A DNA stretch of 64,000 nt, taken from NCBI RefSeq assembly GCF_918797505.1, contig NC_092801.1, positions 29,976,477 through 30,040,476 of the forward strand. The letters are read 5' to 3'. Origin of the DNA: Bemisia tabaci. Its lineage: Eukaryota > Arthropoda > Insecta > Hemiptera > Aleyrodidae. Below the pieces are notes generated by a model, which made no database searches, was not told the DNA's origin, and was given only the letters and a program-made list of their open reading frames with translations. This document shows, one piece after another, positions 47,801 through 52,847 of this stretch. The translations under genes were made by a program, and so were the position numbers. The number at the start of each line of letters is the position of its first letter. The first letter of the stretch is position 1.

Positions 47801-50800
47801 TCGGATTGAATCAAGAGTCCGTTCTCTTATTAATGTTTCTCTAGATCCAATGTGTTTTTTATTCCCGTGGACTGCAGGAGAAGGGACCTAGGTCCTTACA
47901 AGGGTCACGTCATTGATATCAGTGCATGGAGCATTGGGGAGGAAATTTTGAAATACCATCGTAATAGAGATACGTGGTTATGCACTTTGGCTATCGATAT
48001 ATGGATTTACGTGGTAAAATGCGGGGAAAGCAAGACCAGAAAGATCAAAAATTTCAATTAGAGTCGAACATTTTTGAGCTGTAACATTCCAATGAATTTG
48101 CCTGAACTGAACACTCTCCCCATCAGTCTTGAACTGATACTCATTAGAGCTCAAAAACTTTTGATTCTAGGTGAAATTTTGAACTTTTTGGCTTTCTTTT
48201 CCCCGCAGGAAAGTGTGGACCCAGCACTATTTTACCACCCTGTTTACGAACAGTTCGGGCCACATTTATTAGTTTCTTTCTCATATTTTAAGAATTAGCA
48301 TACCGATGATCGAAATGCAACATTTTGAAGGCAAAAAGCGTGAAAAACACTGAAAAAAAAAAACTCCGGCCGAGGAAGCCGTAGTTACCGGCTGTGTAGA
48401 CATATCATCCGCGTTCCGGGCTCAGAGGCCGAAAGTGCCAGGCGTAGCACCCGGAGTAGTAGAAATTACGGCTCCAGCACCCGGAACTTCCAGTCTCTGA
48501 GCCCGGAACGGCCGGTATGTTTAAAAGGCCCGTGGCATTTTTTTTCCCCAGTGTAGCCTAAAAACTCAGCAAAGACGTTGCCTAGTTTCTAAAATTGCGT
48601 AATCGGAAAGTGAAACAAACACAGCCGACGATGGGACGCCAGCCTCGTACAATTAGCGAAAAACGGTCTCTTTGCGATGGTGAGTTAATCGACAGCGGAG
48701 TGCTTAATTGACCCGACTGCCGGCCACTCTGAGGACGCCGGGAGGACACCAAGGTTTAAAATAAAGCCATGCGGTGACTCAATAACCGGGGCCTGACGTG
48801 TGACGTCACGAGCCGAAATAATCGCAATTGTAGTTTCACGTGTTGACGAATACTGTCGATCACGGCTGCCCCTCCGTCGAAAATTACATTCCGGAGTCCA
48901 TCGTCATCGCGTTTTAATGTCGCGACCGTGAAGTTGAGTACTTCTGCTCTCGATCGATCGATGAGGGAAAGAAAGAAAAGAAAAGCGTTCGAGGCAAATA
49001 CTGCCGTGCTAAGGAAGAACGCCGTACGAGCCTTCAGACGTTGCCACGTTTCCTCCGATAGAAACCGAATTTACTGGGGAAATTGTGAATATTATTTTCC
49101 AAAATTTTCAGACAATTTTGTACGCAATTATATCTAAAATATCTGAAAATTTCAAGGGGAAAAATGCACAAGTGTTGTCAAAAATGCACGTTTTATAAAG
49201 GGAAATTTGGCAACTCTCGAGTGTTCATACGGCGTTCTTCCTTAGCACGGCAGAATAAAGCGGAGATCGAGGAGTCAACGCTGCCGTGCTAAGGAAAAGC
49301 GCCGTATGAGCTTTCGGGCGTTGCCAAATTTCCTTTGACAAATCACAAATTTTCAAGAACATTAGTGCATATTTTCCTTCCAATTTCTCAGATAATTTAG
49401 TTCGCAATTGAGGAGCTTTCCGGAAAAAGGGCACATGGCAAAAAATTGCGTTTGAGAGAAATGCATTTTAAGTTTTGATCATTTCTCTATGGCCACTGAC
49501 AGTGACTTTCGTTCGGAATCAGGAGTCCAAGCTGCGATGAAAGGTACAATCAGTGGCCAGAAATTAATGATGGAAACTTAAAATGCATTTTTCTCTAACG
49601 CTATTTTTTGCTGTGTGCCCTTTTTCCGAAAAGCTCCTCAATTTGATCTAAAGTGTCTGAAAATCTGAGAAAAATATCGATAATTTTCCTAAAAAATAAA
49701 CGTTTTATCGGAGTAAACTTGACAACTCTCGAATGCTCACGTTTTTTTGTGAACTCACTCTTCATTTTCAAAAGAAAGATCCCAAATAGGTCTGGAGCAT
49801 TGAGACCATTTAGGAGTCTTTACGACAAATTCCTTCGATTTTCAAAGTGGTTTTTTGTTTGGTCTATACTTTTTACTGTTGTCTCTACAGTCTCGAGTTT
49901 GCGTATGGAGCTTTTTTCCGACGATACCTTCATGACCGACATTTTGATGCTCAAGTCAAAGAAAAGCTATCGATCTCTTCATTACTCAGCTAATCCTTCA
50001 ACGCGGAATCAAAGCGGACCGCCAAAGTCAAAAGTTATCTCACTTTTCGAGCCAACTCGTTCTAACACTCCGGAAACAGACAACAAAGTAATAAAATGTA
50101 TTCGAAAAATAGTTAAACAATTACTCCATGTCTCAGTGTAGAGGAAAATTGATGGGTCATTAAAGGACTCATTTATGGGTCATAAAGCCGCTCCAATTAG
50201 CCAAATGACACAAGCTGAGTCTGCACTATCATGATCTCCGAATTTCACACATACTGATTCAATGAGGTGGAAAAACGAAGATATGACTATATTAAGAGAG
50301 ACTGACCAGATCACTGACCTACAGAGCACTGTGCCCTGACATCCATTAACTTCAGCATCTGTGTATGACACATGGCTGATGGTAGAGTGTTCACATATTA
50401 CGCAGAAAACTAGAATTGGAAGTCGAATTGACTAGAAATTTGACAATTGGCAGGAGCAGAAACATAAATGTTTGATTTTAAGTTCTCAGGTCAGCTCCTA
50501 CTCCCGGGCAAGTTTGACAGTTGAAGATTCTGTTGCCAGTGGGCAACCCTTTAGGTTCTTTCATACTCTTAGGTTCATTTTACAGTAAGACTTATCAGCT
50601 GATAGCATTTAAAAACAGGGTTCAAGACATTTTCAGGGTCAAAGATCCCTGTGTAATAATTTTCTCACGTTTTTTTGTGAACTTACTCATCATTTTCAAA
50701 AGAAGAGAACCGAAATAGGTCTGGCATTGAGACCATTTAGGAGTATTTATGACAAAATTCCTTCGATTTTCAAAGTCGTTTTTTGTTTGGTCTATACTTT

Positions 50801-51853
50801 TTACTGTTGTCTCTACTGCCTGGCCGTTTACTGCTTAGTGAAAAAAATTGGAATGACTTCAGCTTGAATCTAATGGCATGCTTCGTTCTAAGGATACTTG
50901 AAGCTCAGATTTAAGCCCATGAAGCCAGTAGGAAGCTAGAACGCTCTGTTAGTCCAGGGTTGTCACAGAAATTGGAAATTGAAATTCCCTGACACATTTA
51001 GGTGGAATTCCCTGACAATTGAACAAATGCCAGAATTTAAAAAGACATAGTCAGAGATAGTTTTCAGGCAAAGTCAGAGATAGTTTTCAGGCAAAGTTTG
51101 TCGTTCAAAACGTGAAACCCTAGTAGAAATGCTTTCACTGGGGAATCCACTCTAGAAAGCAACTGTCGGTAATTTGACGTTTTTCCCGGACATTATTGTC
51201 ATTTTCCCTAATATTTCCAGGTTTTCCCTGACTTTTTAAAATTCCCGGACATTTCCCGGTATTCCCTGACTGTGGCAACCTTGGTTCACCTGATTCCAAT
51301 CATAGCAGTCCCAAACCTAACCTAAATTCTGCCTTGAGGACAGTCCGATCTCCGGGCTGCGTTTCCACAGCCCACGCTGGTACGTCTAGCTAACAACTAG
51401 TGATAAGGCGGAGTTGATGCATACCAGTAACGAATGTGAATTCTGCGCCTGCTGGAAATTCTGCATATTGGCCATATTGTTCTGTAAACTAGGGTTGTAC
51501 CACCAGCCGGCGGCGACGGCGGCCTGGCTGGCCGTGATCCCGCCGTCGTCATGCCTGGCGTTGCCGGCCTGGAGATTCCGGTAGTAGTTCTGGGGGGACA
51601 TGGACGACGACACCGTCGTCTGGGGCGCCGAGTTGTTAAAACTCGTGGCCATCTTGTACGAGAACAACTGGTGGGCCGCCGCCGCGGTGCTCTGGGCCAC
51701 CTGGGCCTGCTGGTGGGCCGCCACCAGTTGCTGCTGGTGGGCAGCCAGGAGCTGCTGGGTCGTCGCATTGGCGTCCGAGCTGTTCTGCCACCAGGCGTTG
51801 ACGTTGCTGTCTTCGGGCCGCGAATTTCCCCACATCCCGCGCTGGTCTGACAT
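11737..51853 (-). CDS. Dsp1: Dsp1-type HMGB protein with two HMG boxes, five coding exons
   Basis: Exons on the - strand: 51853-51425, 26352-26182, 14009-13849, 12913-12739 and 11841-11737. All junctions are GT/AG and in frame, giving 1041 nt and 346 residues. Residues 1-148 are Q/A/N-rich with [12 protein letters not shown] and [10 protein letters not shown], which resemble the N-terminal region of Drosophila Dsp1. HMG box A is about 158-228 and box B (from DPNAPKRAL) about 246-318. The acidic tail is about 332-346 (14 of 15 residues D/E). Dsp1 is a nuclear, sequence-tolerant DNA-bending HMGB protein first known as a Dorsal co-repressor and also linked to Polycomb recruitment. The start ATG at 51853-51851 is the first in frame in a CpG-rich region. 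The 25-kb first intron is inferred from frame and domain fit, so a missed small in-frame exon is possible. Confidence 0.88.
12739..12913 (-). CDS. Dsp1: Dsp1 exon 4: HMG box B
   Basis: 175 nt. Its first base completes the split Leu codon and 58 codons follow. The acceptor AATTTCAG ends at 12914 and the donor GTATGT begins at 12738. It encodes [12 protein letters not shown], then [20 protein letters not shown] and [18 protein letters not shown], a complete HMG box B core. Confidence 0.95.
12914..13848 (-). other. Dsp1 intron 3, nothing recognised inside
   Basis: 935 bp between exons 3 and 4, AT-rich, without inverted-repeat elements or credible alternative exons. The fourth intron (11842-12738, 897 bp) is similar. 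Confidence 0.7.
13849..14009 (-). CDS. Dsp1: Dsp1 exon 3: end of HMG box A and inter-box linker
   Basis: 161 nt, 53 codons plus two bases. The acceptor CTGTTTCAG ends at 14010 and the donor GTAAGT begins at 13848. It encodes [20 protein letters not shown], then [14 protein letters not shown], a basic linker RGKKRKH and the start of box [10 protein letters not shown], with the last Leu codon split across the intron. Confidence 0.95.
14409..14490. repeat. Short hairpin MITE-like repeat
   Basis: TTGGACGTATTTATGCT on the left pairs with AGCATAAATACGTCCAA on the right, with further pairing of AGGAACTA with TAGTTCTT inside. It forms an imperfect 80-base hairpin. Confidence 0.65.
15758..16068. mobile_element. 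TAGAGTCCC MITE, TA-flanked, copy 1
   Basis: Begins TAGAGTCCCTTCATACTGAG and ends with its inverse (CAGTATGAAGGGACTCTA). Inner arms also pair: GGGAATAAAGATTAC with GTAATCTTTATTCCC. TA at both outer edges suggests a Tc1/mariner-like TA target duplication. About 310 bp and non-coding. A diverged second copy is at 62158-62434. Confidence 0.75.
16100..16660. other. GC-rich CpG-dense patch in Dsp1 intron 2
   Basis: Strongly GC- and CpG-rich with G-runs near 16375-16415. Open frames on both strands overlap without domains. Could be a CpG island or GC-rich repeat; no gene is supported. Confidence 0.45.
16695..16982. repeat. Three-copy 96-bp tandem repeat
   Basis: Units start TCGGCATCCC at 16695, 16791 and 16887, exactly 96 bp apart and nearly identical, each with GTTCCTTAAGCGTTTCTTGA. 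Because 96 is a multiple of three, the - strand reads as a 32-residue repeat. With no other gene signs this is taken as a by-product. Confidence 0.9.
17033..17405. repeat. TTCCCTGAC-family repeat
   Basis: Contains TTTCCCTGACATATCTTGG, AGTTTTCAAGCAAAATTCGTTG and AATTCCCTGACAGTT, and ends CCCTGACTGTAGCGACTC. The middle block (TTTTCGAGCAAAATTTG) is present twice, so two copies are overlapped or nested. Confidence 0.7.
18554..19062. mobile_element. About 500-bp inverted-repeat element (CAATGGAGATGTTGCAT), copy A
   Basis: The left terminus CAATGGAGATGTTGCAT is the inverse of the right end ATGCAACATCTCCATTG. The arms stay imperfectly complementary through most of their length (for example TTCGCGAGAAACACGATGG and CCATCGTGTTTCTCGCGAA). 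Non-coding foldback-like element. Further copies lie at 45589-46091 and 46664-47168. Confidence 0.8.
19195..19422. mobile_element. ACAGTGGAT MITE, copy 1
   Basis: Starts ACAGTGGATCGAGTCAAT and ends ATTGACTCAATCCACTGT. 228 bp, non-coding. A second copy at 52613-52847 has the same ends and a readable target duplication; this copy has none that I can see. Confidence 0.75.
19650..20187. repeat. TTCCCTGAC-family repeat interrupted by a MITE
   Basis: Left part carries TTCCCTGATATTTCCC and CAGTTGAAGATAT, right part carries ATATGTCGGATGGTTAG, AAATTTGTGGTTCGAAACG and TGACTTTTTCTGGTATTCCC. The two halves are the family consensus cut open at GATAT by the element at 19731-19987. Confidence 0.75.
19731..19987. 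mobile_element. Palindromic MITE nested in a TTCCCTGAC repeat
   Basis: CGTCACCTTCCGG on the left is inverted at the right as CCGGAAGGTGACG. The arms continue pairing (AAGTATCACAAGCGCCATGC, GAGAAATTGT and others) over about 110 bp each. ATAT flanks both sides. Insertion into an older repeat gives a relative age. Confidence 0.8.
20828..21922. mobile_element. Non-autonomous hAT-type element with 27-bp perfect TIRs
   Basis: The perfect inverted terminal repeat at 20828-20854 and 21896-21922 begins CACAGATTAGTCCAGATCGC. It is flanked by the 8-bp duplication GGTGAAGT (20820-20827 and 21923-21930). Complementarity continues imperfectly inward (GAGCGTGAGTAG with TTACTCACGCTT; ACTAGGAACCAAAA with TTTTGGTTCCTAGT). 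1095 bp, no transposase; its centre contains the palindrome at 21085-21420. Confidence 0.92.
21085..21420. repeat. 336-bp near-perfect palindrome inside the hAT element
   Basis: Arms of about 160 bp from AATAAAGAAGGAGAATTAAT to its inverse at the right edge, with a short loop near 21246-21261. Both arms carry AAAATTGAGTGGCGACCTGA or its complement. Predicted to form a long hairpin; probably a foldback MITE. Confidence 0.85.
21940..21963 (+). repeat. Short interstitial TTAGG array
   Basis: Four TTAGG units followed by TTAG, the ancestral insect telomere motif. Degenerate GGTTAGATTAAG and GGTAAGGTTAAAG versions lie at about 20700-20800 on the other side of the hAT insertion. Far too short to be a telomere. 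Confidence 0.75.
22300..22660. other. GC-rich CpG-dense patch
   Basis: CpG-dense with open frames on both strands and no domain recognised. It begins right after a sequence ending TAGACACCCTGCC, similar to ends of other repeats here. Confidence 0.4.
22810..23090. repeat. TTCCCTGAC-family repeat
   Basis: Begins AGGGTTGCCACGAAC with AATGAAATTCCCTGATTCC and has TTCCAGGCAAAATTTGTTG. It ends with TTCCCTGACTTCTTAAAATT and CATGACTGTGGCAACCATG, so both ends carry the inverted GTTGCCAC/GTGGCAAC pair. Confidence 0.8.
23577..23848. repeat. GATAGACAAAGC-type inverted-repeat element
   Basis: The left arm has ATTGATAGACAAAGCGACAT. The right arm is inverse-like, with ATGTCTTCTTTGTCTAAAGC then TATGTCGATCAGTTTCAACA. 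Related arms occur at 15118-15200, 15660-15760, 24945-25070 and in a full copy at 55886-56162. Confidence 0.65.
24010..24400. other. GC-rich patch with overlapping open frames on both strands
   Basis: GC-rich DNA giving open frames of 227 codons (+, 23754-24437) and 214 codons (-, 24391-23747) that overlap almost fully. Neither has a recognisable domain. They are low-complexity (Gly/Arg or Pro/Arg-rich) and fit chance frames in GC-rich DNA. Confidence 0.4.
25680..25932. repeat. TTCCCTGAC-family repeat
   Basis: AATGAAATTCCCTGACATTA, GACACGTGAAAGC-like middle, TTTTCCCTGACTTTTTAAAA and end CCCTGCCTGTGGCAACTCTG. Full-length-like copy in Dsp1 intron 2 just beyond exon 2. Confidence 0.75.
26182..26352 (-). 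CDS. Dsp1: Dsp1 exon 2: start of HMG box A, with internal ATG
   Basis: 171 nt, 57 codons, phase 0. The acceptor TGTTTCAG ends at 26353 and the donor GTAAGA begins at 26181. It encodes NRQRN, then [20 protein letters not shown] and [14 protein letters not shown] to KKCAERWK. The ATG at 26337-26335 could start a short form of 198 residues made only of the HMG boxes and tail. Confidence 0.95.
27500..27796. repeat. TTCCCTGAC-family repeat, complete copy
   Basis: Starts CAGGGTTGCCACAAAATTTA and ends CCTGACTGTAGCAACCCTAG, an inverted pair at the two ends. The interior has the usual TTCCAGGCAAAATG and AACGTTAAATCCACTC blocks. Confidence 0.8.
27796..31157. repeat. Tandem duplication of a repeat segment, first copy split by a hAT element
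   Basis: Copy 1 is 27796-28022 plus 30785-30878 and copy 2 is 30879-31157. Both run from AGTCAAATC(C/T)ATTCCAGAA through TTCCCTGACAC, CCCAGACTGTGTGTCCCTGT and GGATCCTGCGAG to GGATGTTGG. Copy 2 keeps the target uninterrupted (GTGTTGGA at 31062-31069). Confidence 0.8.
28023..30784. mobile_element. hAT-type foldback element with 689-bp terminal inverted repeats
   Basis: The arms 28023-28711 and 30096-30784 are the same length and nearly identical in inverse, starting TAGGGTGGAGCG and ending CGCTCCACCCTA. The 8-bp target duplication GTGTGGGA is at 28015-28022 and 30785-30792. The 1384-bp centre is AT-rich with no transposase recognised. The arms encode identical 66-codon frames in mirror positions, which shows high arm identity rather than genes. 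The terminal sequence and 8-bp duplication fit hAT; arms this long are unusual. Confidence 0.92.
31190..31500. other. GC-rich patch in Dsp1 intron 1
   Basis: CpG-rich DNA with short overlapping frames on both strands; no domain seen. Could be an alternative promoter area for Dsp1 short forms, but there is no direct sign. Confidence 0.3.
31786..31996. repeat. CGTAACTTCATTC-ended MITE
   Basis: The left end ACGTAACTTCATTCCAAGGT then TGCCAAATT is inverted at the right as AAATTTGGCAACATTTGAAT then GGAGTTACGT. About 210 bp. Similar end sequences occur near 32545, 38880, 39430 and 47380. Confidence 0.7.
32324..32515. repeat. ACTGGG-family element, diverged copy
   Basis: Contains ACTCTTGATTCAATCGAATT, AAATCCGCTTAAATTAAGAG and GAATCAAGAGTATTTTCTC, the internal blocks shared with copies at 37815, 44742 and 47657. 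Ends are degraded. Confidence 0.65.
34207..35203. mobile_element. TA-flanked foldback element with internal sub-repeats
   Basis: Starts CAGGGTGATCCAAAAGTCCC and ends with its inverse, with TA directly outside both ends. Arms of about 445 bp are nearly identical in inverse. Inside, a sub-unit with AAAATGGC(C/G)GCCGGTTAAAG and GCAAATCCATC is repeated. 997 bp, no transposase. The TA duplication suggests Tc1/mariner-type mobilisation, which is inference. Confidence 0.82.
35231..35284. repeat. Compact hairpin with 25-bp arms
   Basis: CAAGAATTCAGCTGTTTCGT (continuing TGAAT), then a four-base loop GATG, then the complementary arm ending CCGAATTCTTG with one mismatch. It lies 27 bp beyond the foldback element. 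Confidence 0.85.
36775..36963. repeat. Two tandem diverged copies of a short repeat
   Basis: AATTCCGGAAACCCCAGAGT then CTGTGGTAAGATACAATGGT is repeated as AATTCCGGGAAACCCAGAAT then CCGTGGTAAAATAAAATGGT. Both are followed by (G/A)GCACTG. Non-coding. Confidence 0.6.
37000..37500. other. GC-rich CpG-dense island in Dsp1 intron 1
   Basis: Sharp rise in GC and CpG. A + frame at 36967-37326 reads [20 protein letters not shown] and on to TPPPGLGRG but has no upstream ATG, and overlapping - frames are as long. Possible alternative promoter or CpG island; no gene is called. Confidence 0.4.
37815..37994. mobile_element. ACTGGG-family MITE with 4-bp duplication
   Basis: Starts ACTGGGAAAAAAACACATTG and ends CCCAGT; the inner arms pair (ACTCTTGGTTCAATC with GATTGAATCAAGAGT). 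GAAC is at both flanks (37811-37814 and 37995-37998). 180 bp. Confidence 0.78.
38660..38713. repeat. Short tandem repeat
   Basis: CCGGGAACGAGAACGGAA is repeated about two and a half times with a unit of about 23-24 bp. Simple local duplication. Confidence 0.75.
39851..39923 (+). pseudogene. tRNA-like sequence (Pol III A and B boxes), left arm
   Basis: The A box TGGCCGAGTGG (39858-39868) and B box GGTTCGAATCC (39901-39911) match the tRNA promoter consensus, and the T stem GCGGG/CCCGC is intact. The seven bases after the T stem do not pair with the 5' end, and the anticodon stem is at most four pairs, so a working tRNA is doubtful. Likely a tRNA-derived SINE head or tRNA pseudogene. Confidence 0.7.
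40337..40409 (-). pseudogene. tRNA-like sequence (Pol III A and B boxes), right arm
   Basis: Mirror copy of the left-arm sequence: B box at 40359-40349 and A box at 40402-40392 on the - strand, both perfect. The same defects in acceptor and anticodon stems are seen. Confidence 0.7.
41025..41274. repeat. TACTGCCGTGCTAAGG MITE, copy A
   Basis: Begins TACTGCCGTGCTAAGGAAAA then CGCCGTATGAACC and ends with the inverse CTCCTTAGCACGGCAGA. About 250 bp. Other copies: 48999-49254, 49279-49745 and 58884-59139. Confidence 0.8.
41312..41590. repeat. TTCCCTGAC-family repeat
   Basis: GGATTGCCACAGAATT, TTTCAGGCAAAATTTGTTG, TTTCCAGGTTTTCCCTGACT and end CCCTGACTGCGGCAACCCTG. Complete-looking copy. Confidence 0.8.
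42119..42915. repeat. 330-bp tandem satellite, about 2.4 units
   Basis: Units start at 42119, 42451 and 42781 with (T/C)CGAAATCGTCCTTTGATGA and share CCCACGCAGAGCACACT, AGCCGGCTTAAAATTGTGGG and TCATCGCGTTTTC. The last unit is cut off near 42915. Units differ by scattered substitutions. Confidence 0.88.
43345..43668. repeat. TTCCCTGAC-family repeat with duplicated 3' end
   Basis: TAATGAAATTCCCTGACATT, TTTTAGAGCAAAATTTG and TTCCCTGACTGTGGGAACCC, followed by a second end block TTTCCCGGTATTCCCTGACT with GTGCCACCCTG. Confidence 0.7.
43959..44319. mobile_element. 361-bp element with 10-bp target duplication
   Basis: Starts AGAGTACCTATATAGAGAGA then GTATGGACA and ends with the inverse TGTCCATACTCTCCCTATAT then AGGTACTCT. 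Flanked by AGGATGGACT at 43949-43958 and 44320-44329. Interior non-coding. Duplications of 9-10 bp are typical of Mutator-like elements; assignment is inference. Confidence 0.85.
44742..44974. mobile_element. ACTGGG-family MITE
   Basis: AAAACACTTTGAATCTAGAG and GATTCAATCAGATTTAAGC on the left pair with GCTTAAATCTGATTGAATC and CCAGATCCAATGTGTTTTTT on the right, with end CCCCCAGT. Nearly full-length hairpin; flanks show no clear duplication. Confidence 0.75.
45589..46091. mobile_element. About 500-bp inverted-repeat element, copy B
   Basis: Starts AATGGAGATATTGCATGTGT and ends CATGCGACATCTCCATT. Shares with copy A (18554) the blocks GTTCGCGAGAAACACGATGG, ATCCCACGCTATCC and AAACTCTCCATGCAAAGATA in mirrored order. 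Confidence 0.8.
46260..46510. other. GC-rich patch between two copies of the 500-bp element
   Basis: CpG-rich with frames on both strands and no domain. May be unique intronic DNA or part of another repeat. Confidence 0.35.
46664..47168. mobile_element. About 500-bp inverted-repeat element, copy C
   Basis: Starts ATGGAGATGTTGCATGTGTG and ends CACATGCAACATCTCAG. Same internal blocks as copies A and B. Its right terminus has one mismatch to the family end. Confidence 0.8.
47657..47878. mobile_element. ACTGGG-family MITE with 4-bp duplication
   Basis: Starts ACTGGAAAAAAACACATTGG, ends CCAATGTGTTTTTTATTCCC then GT. GGAC flanks both sides (47653-47656 and 47879-47882). 222 bp, imperfect palindrome with CTTGATTCAATCAGATTTTT against AAAAATCGGATTGAATCAAG. 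Confidence 0.8.
48349..48556. repeat. GC-rich palindromic MITE with A-rich ends
   Basis: CACTGAAAAAAAAAAACTCC on the left and TTTTTTTTCCCCAGTG on the right. Inside, CCGGGCTCAGAGGCCG is inverted later as CTCTGAGCCCGG. The ends resemble the ACTGGG family but the core is different. Confidence 0.65.
48999..49254. repeat. TACTGCCGTGCTAAGG MITE, copy B
   Basis: Starts TACTGCCGTGCTAAGGAAGA and ends with the inverse CTTCCTTAGCACGGCAG. AAATTTGGCAACTCTCGAG at the right pairs loosely with CGTTGCCACGTTTCC at the left. Confidence 0.8.
49279..49745. repeat. TACTGCCGTGCTAAGG MITE, copy C, with a nested palindrome
   Basis: Starts CGCTGCCGTGCTAAGGAAAA. Its right half (TTGACAACTCTCGAATGCTC) has lost the family terminus. 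It is interrupted at 49409-49639 by another element ending GAGGAGCTTTCCGGAAAAAG with inverse CTTTTTCCGAAAAGCTCCTC, flanked by AATT on both sides. Confidence 0.75.
49409..49639. mobile_element. GAGGAGCTTT palindromic MITE nested in copy C
   Basis: Terminal arms of about 45 bp continue through GGGCACATGGCAAAAAATTG and its inverse CAAAAAATAGCG with GCACACAGC. Inner GAAATGCATTTTAAGTTT pairs with AAACTTAAAATGCATTTTTC. AATT flanks both ends. Confidence 0.8.
50959..51283. repeat. TTCCCTGAC-family repeat near Dsp1 exon 1
   Basis: Starts CAGGGTTGTCACAGAAATTG and ends CCCTGACTGTGGCAACCTTG. The block AGTCAGAGATAGTTTTCAGG is duplicated in tandem (about 51050-51090). It lies about 140 bp from the Dsp1 exon 1 donor, inside intron 1. 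Confidence 0.8.
51425..51853 (-). CDS. Dsp1: Dsp1 exon 1: Q/A-rich N-terminal region
   Basis: 429 nt, 143 codons, ending in phase 0 at the donor GTATGC (51424-51419). It begins [20 protein letters not shown] and contains runs such as [15 protein letters not shown], then [12 protein letters not shown] and [20 protein letters not shown]. Reading past the donor adds only 12 codons before a stop. High GC and the CpG-rich upstream DNA fit a promoter-proximal exon. A GTG directly upstream in frame is not a credible eukaryotic start, so the ATG at 51853 was chosen. Confidence 0.88.
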
Positions 51854-52612
51854 CACTCGGGGGTCGAACGGGGGATCAAACGCGCCTGGCGCGCCGTATC
51901 ATTTGGGAGACACTCGCGGTCACGCTCACACCATCCACCAACACACCCGAAAACAAAAACAAAAGGATCGAGGAACGAGAGGGTAACTTGGGGAGGGTTC
52001 ACACTACCACCATGGCGGGCGTCGCGGGAAACTGGAGAAATTCCGACGGGATTTTCCGGCGTGATCTGCTGCGCGGAGCCGGAGCGACAGAGACAGGATG
52101 GCCGCCGTAGGGGCCGCGGGGGGAGACGCCGCGCGCACCGCGAGAATCCGCGCGAGGGGAGGGGGCGAGGAGGCGCTGCCTCTCTCTCGCTCTCCCGGCC
52201 GTCTTGGCTCGGGCTTCAACAAAGGAAACCGAACGCACAAGGCCAAACAATCCGAAGGGGGCGAACACCACTCGAGGTCACTCCGCGCGACGCCCGGGAA
52301 ACAAAACCTCGCACAACACAGTAACAACTCCCGAAACCGAGATCCGAACGATTCAAACACAACAACGGGGGATTGCACGAGAGGTTCACGATATTGCACG
52401 TCTGCGAGAAGAGCGCGGCTCGGGTAGTCCTGCCAAGACCGAGTCGTCAAGATTGGGGACCGCGGGCGAGGAACCGCCGAGGATACTGCGTCTCGGGCCG
52501 CGACGCTAGCGCTCCGAGCGGCCGGCCCGGGAACCGAGCCGCGGCCGCTAAAAAACTCGGGAGAAAAAACCGCGCCGAGAGAGCGCGAGCGAGAGGAGCG
52601 GGAGAGCGCCGC
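51854..52612 (-). promoter_or_regulatory. CpG-rich 5' region of Dsp1
   Basis: GC-rich, CpG-dense DNA directly upstream of the Dsp1 start codon on the - strand, contrasting with AT-rich surroundings. Likely holds the 5' UTR and main promoter. Long overlapping open frames on both strands here are expected from high GC and are not taken as genes. No TATA box or start site can be fixed. Confidence 0.5.
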
Positions 52613-52847
52613 ACAGTGGATTGAGTCAATTCGAGAGGTCGGACATGAAATTTTTAACTAAAACTGCAAAGTTTGGTGTTTATTTCGTCACATTTTACAT
52701 TTCAAGGGGGTGCTTTCCGAAGAAAATTTAACGAGGAAACCAATGAAACCACTTTTAGAACCTCAAAATGTTGAATAAACGGAGTTGTAGGCGTTTAAAA
52801 TTTCCAAATTTTGTCCGACCCTCCTTCCTATAGACTCGATCCACTGT
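52613..52847. mobile_element. ACAGTGGAT MITE inserted in the Dsp1 5' region
   Basis: Starts ACAGTGGATTGAGTC and ends GACTCGATCCACTGT. GCGCCGC is duplicated at both flanks (52606-52612 and 52848-52854). 235 bp of AT-rich DNA dropped into CpG-rich DNA about 760 bp upstream of the Dsp1 ATG. Shares interior and ends with 19195-19422. Confidence 0.87.

Larger units (their letters stand above)
26353..51424 (-). other. Dsp1 intron 1 (25.1 kb), repeat-rich
   Basis: Separates the Q-rich N-terminal exon from the HMG-box exons. It holds the three longest inverted repeats in the window (28023-30784, 34207-35203, 39605-40655), satellite DNA at 42.1-42.9 kb and GC-rich patches at 31.2-31.5, 37.0-37.5 and 46.3-46.5 kb. 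One intron is inferred; further untranslated or alternative first exons may lie inside. Confidence 0.75.

Noticed and set aside
51600..52450. Long + and - frames overlapping Dsp1 exon 1 and its upstream CpG-rich DNA
   Set aside because: Only the - strand frame of exon 1 shows a family match and good splice sites; the others are shadows of high GC.
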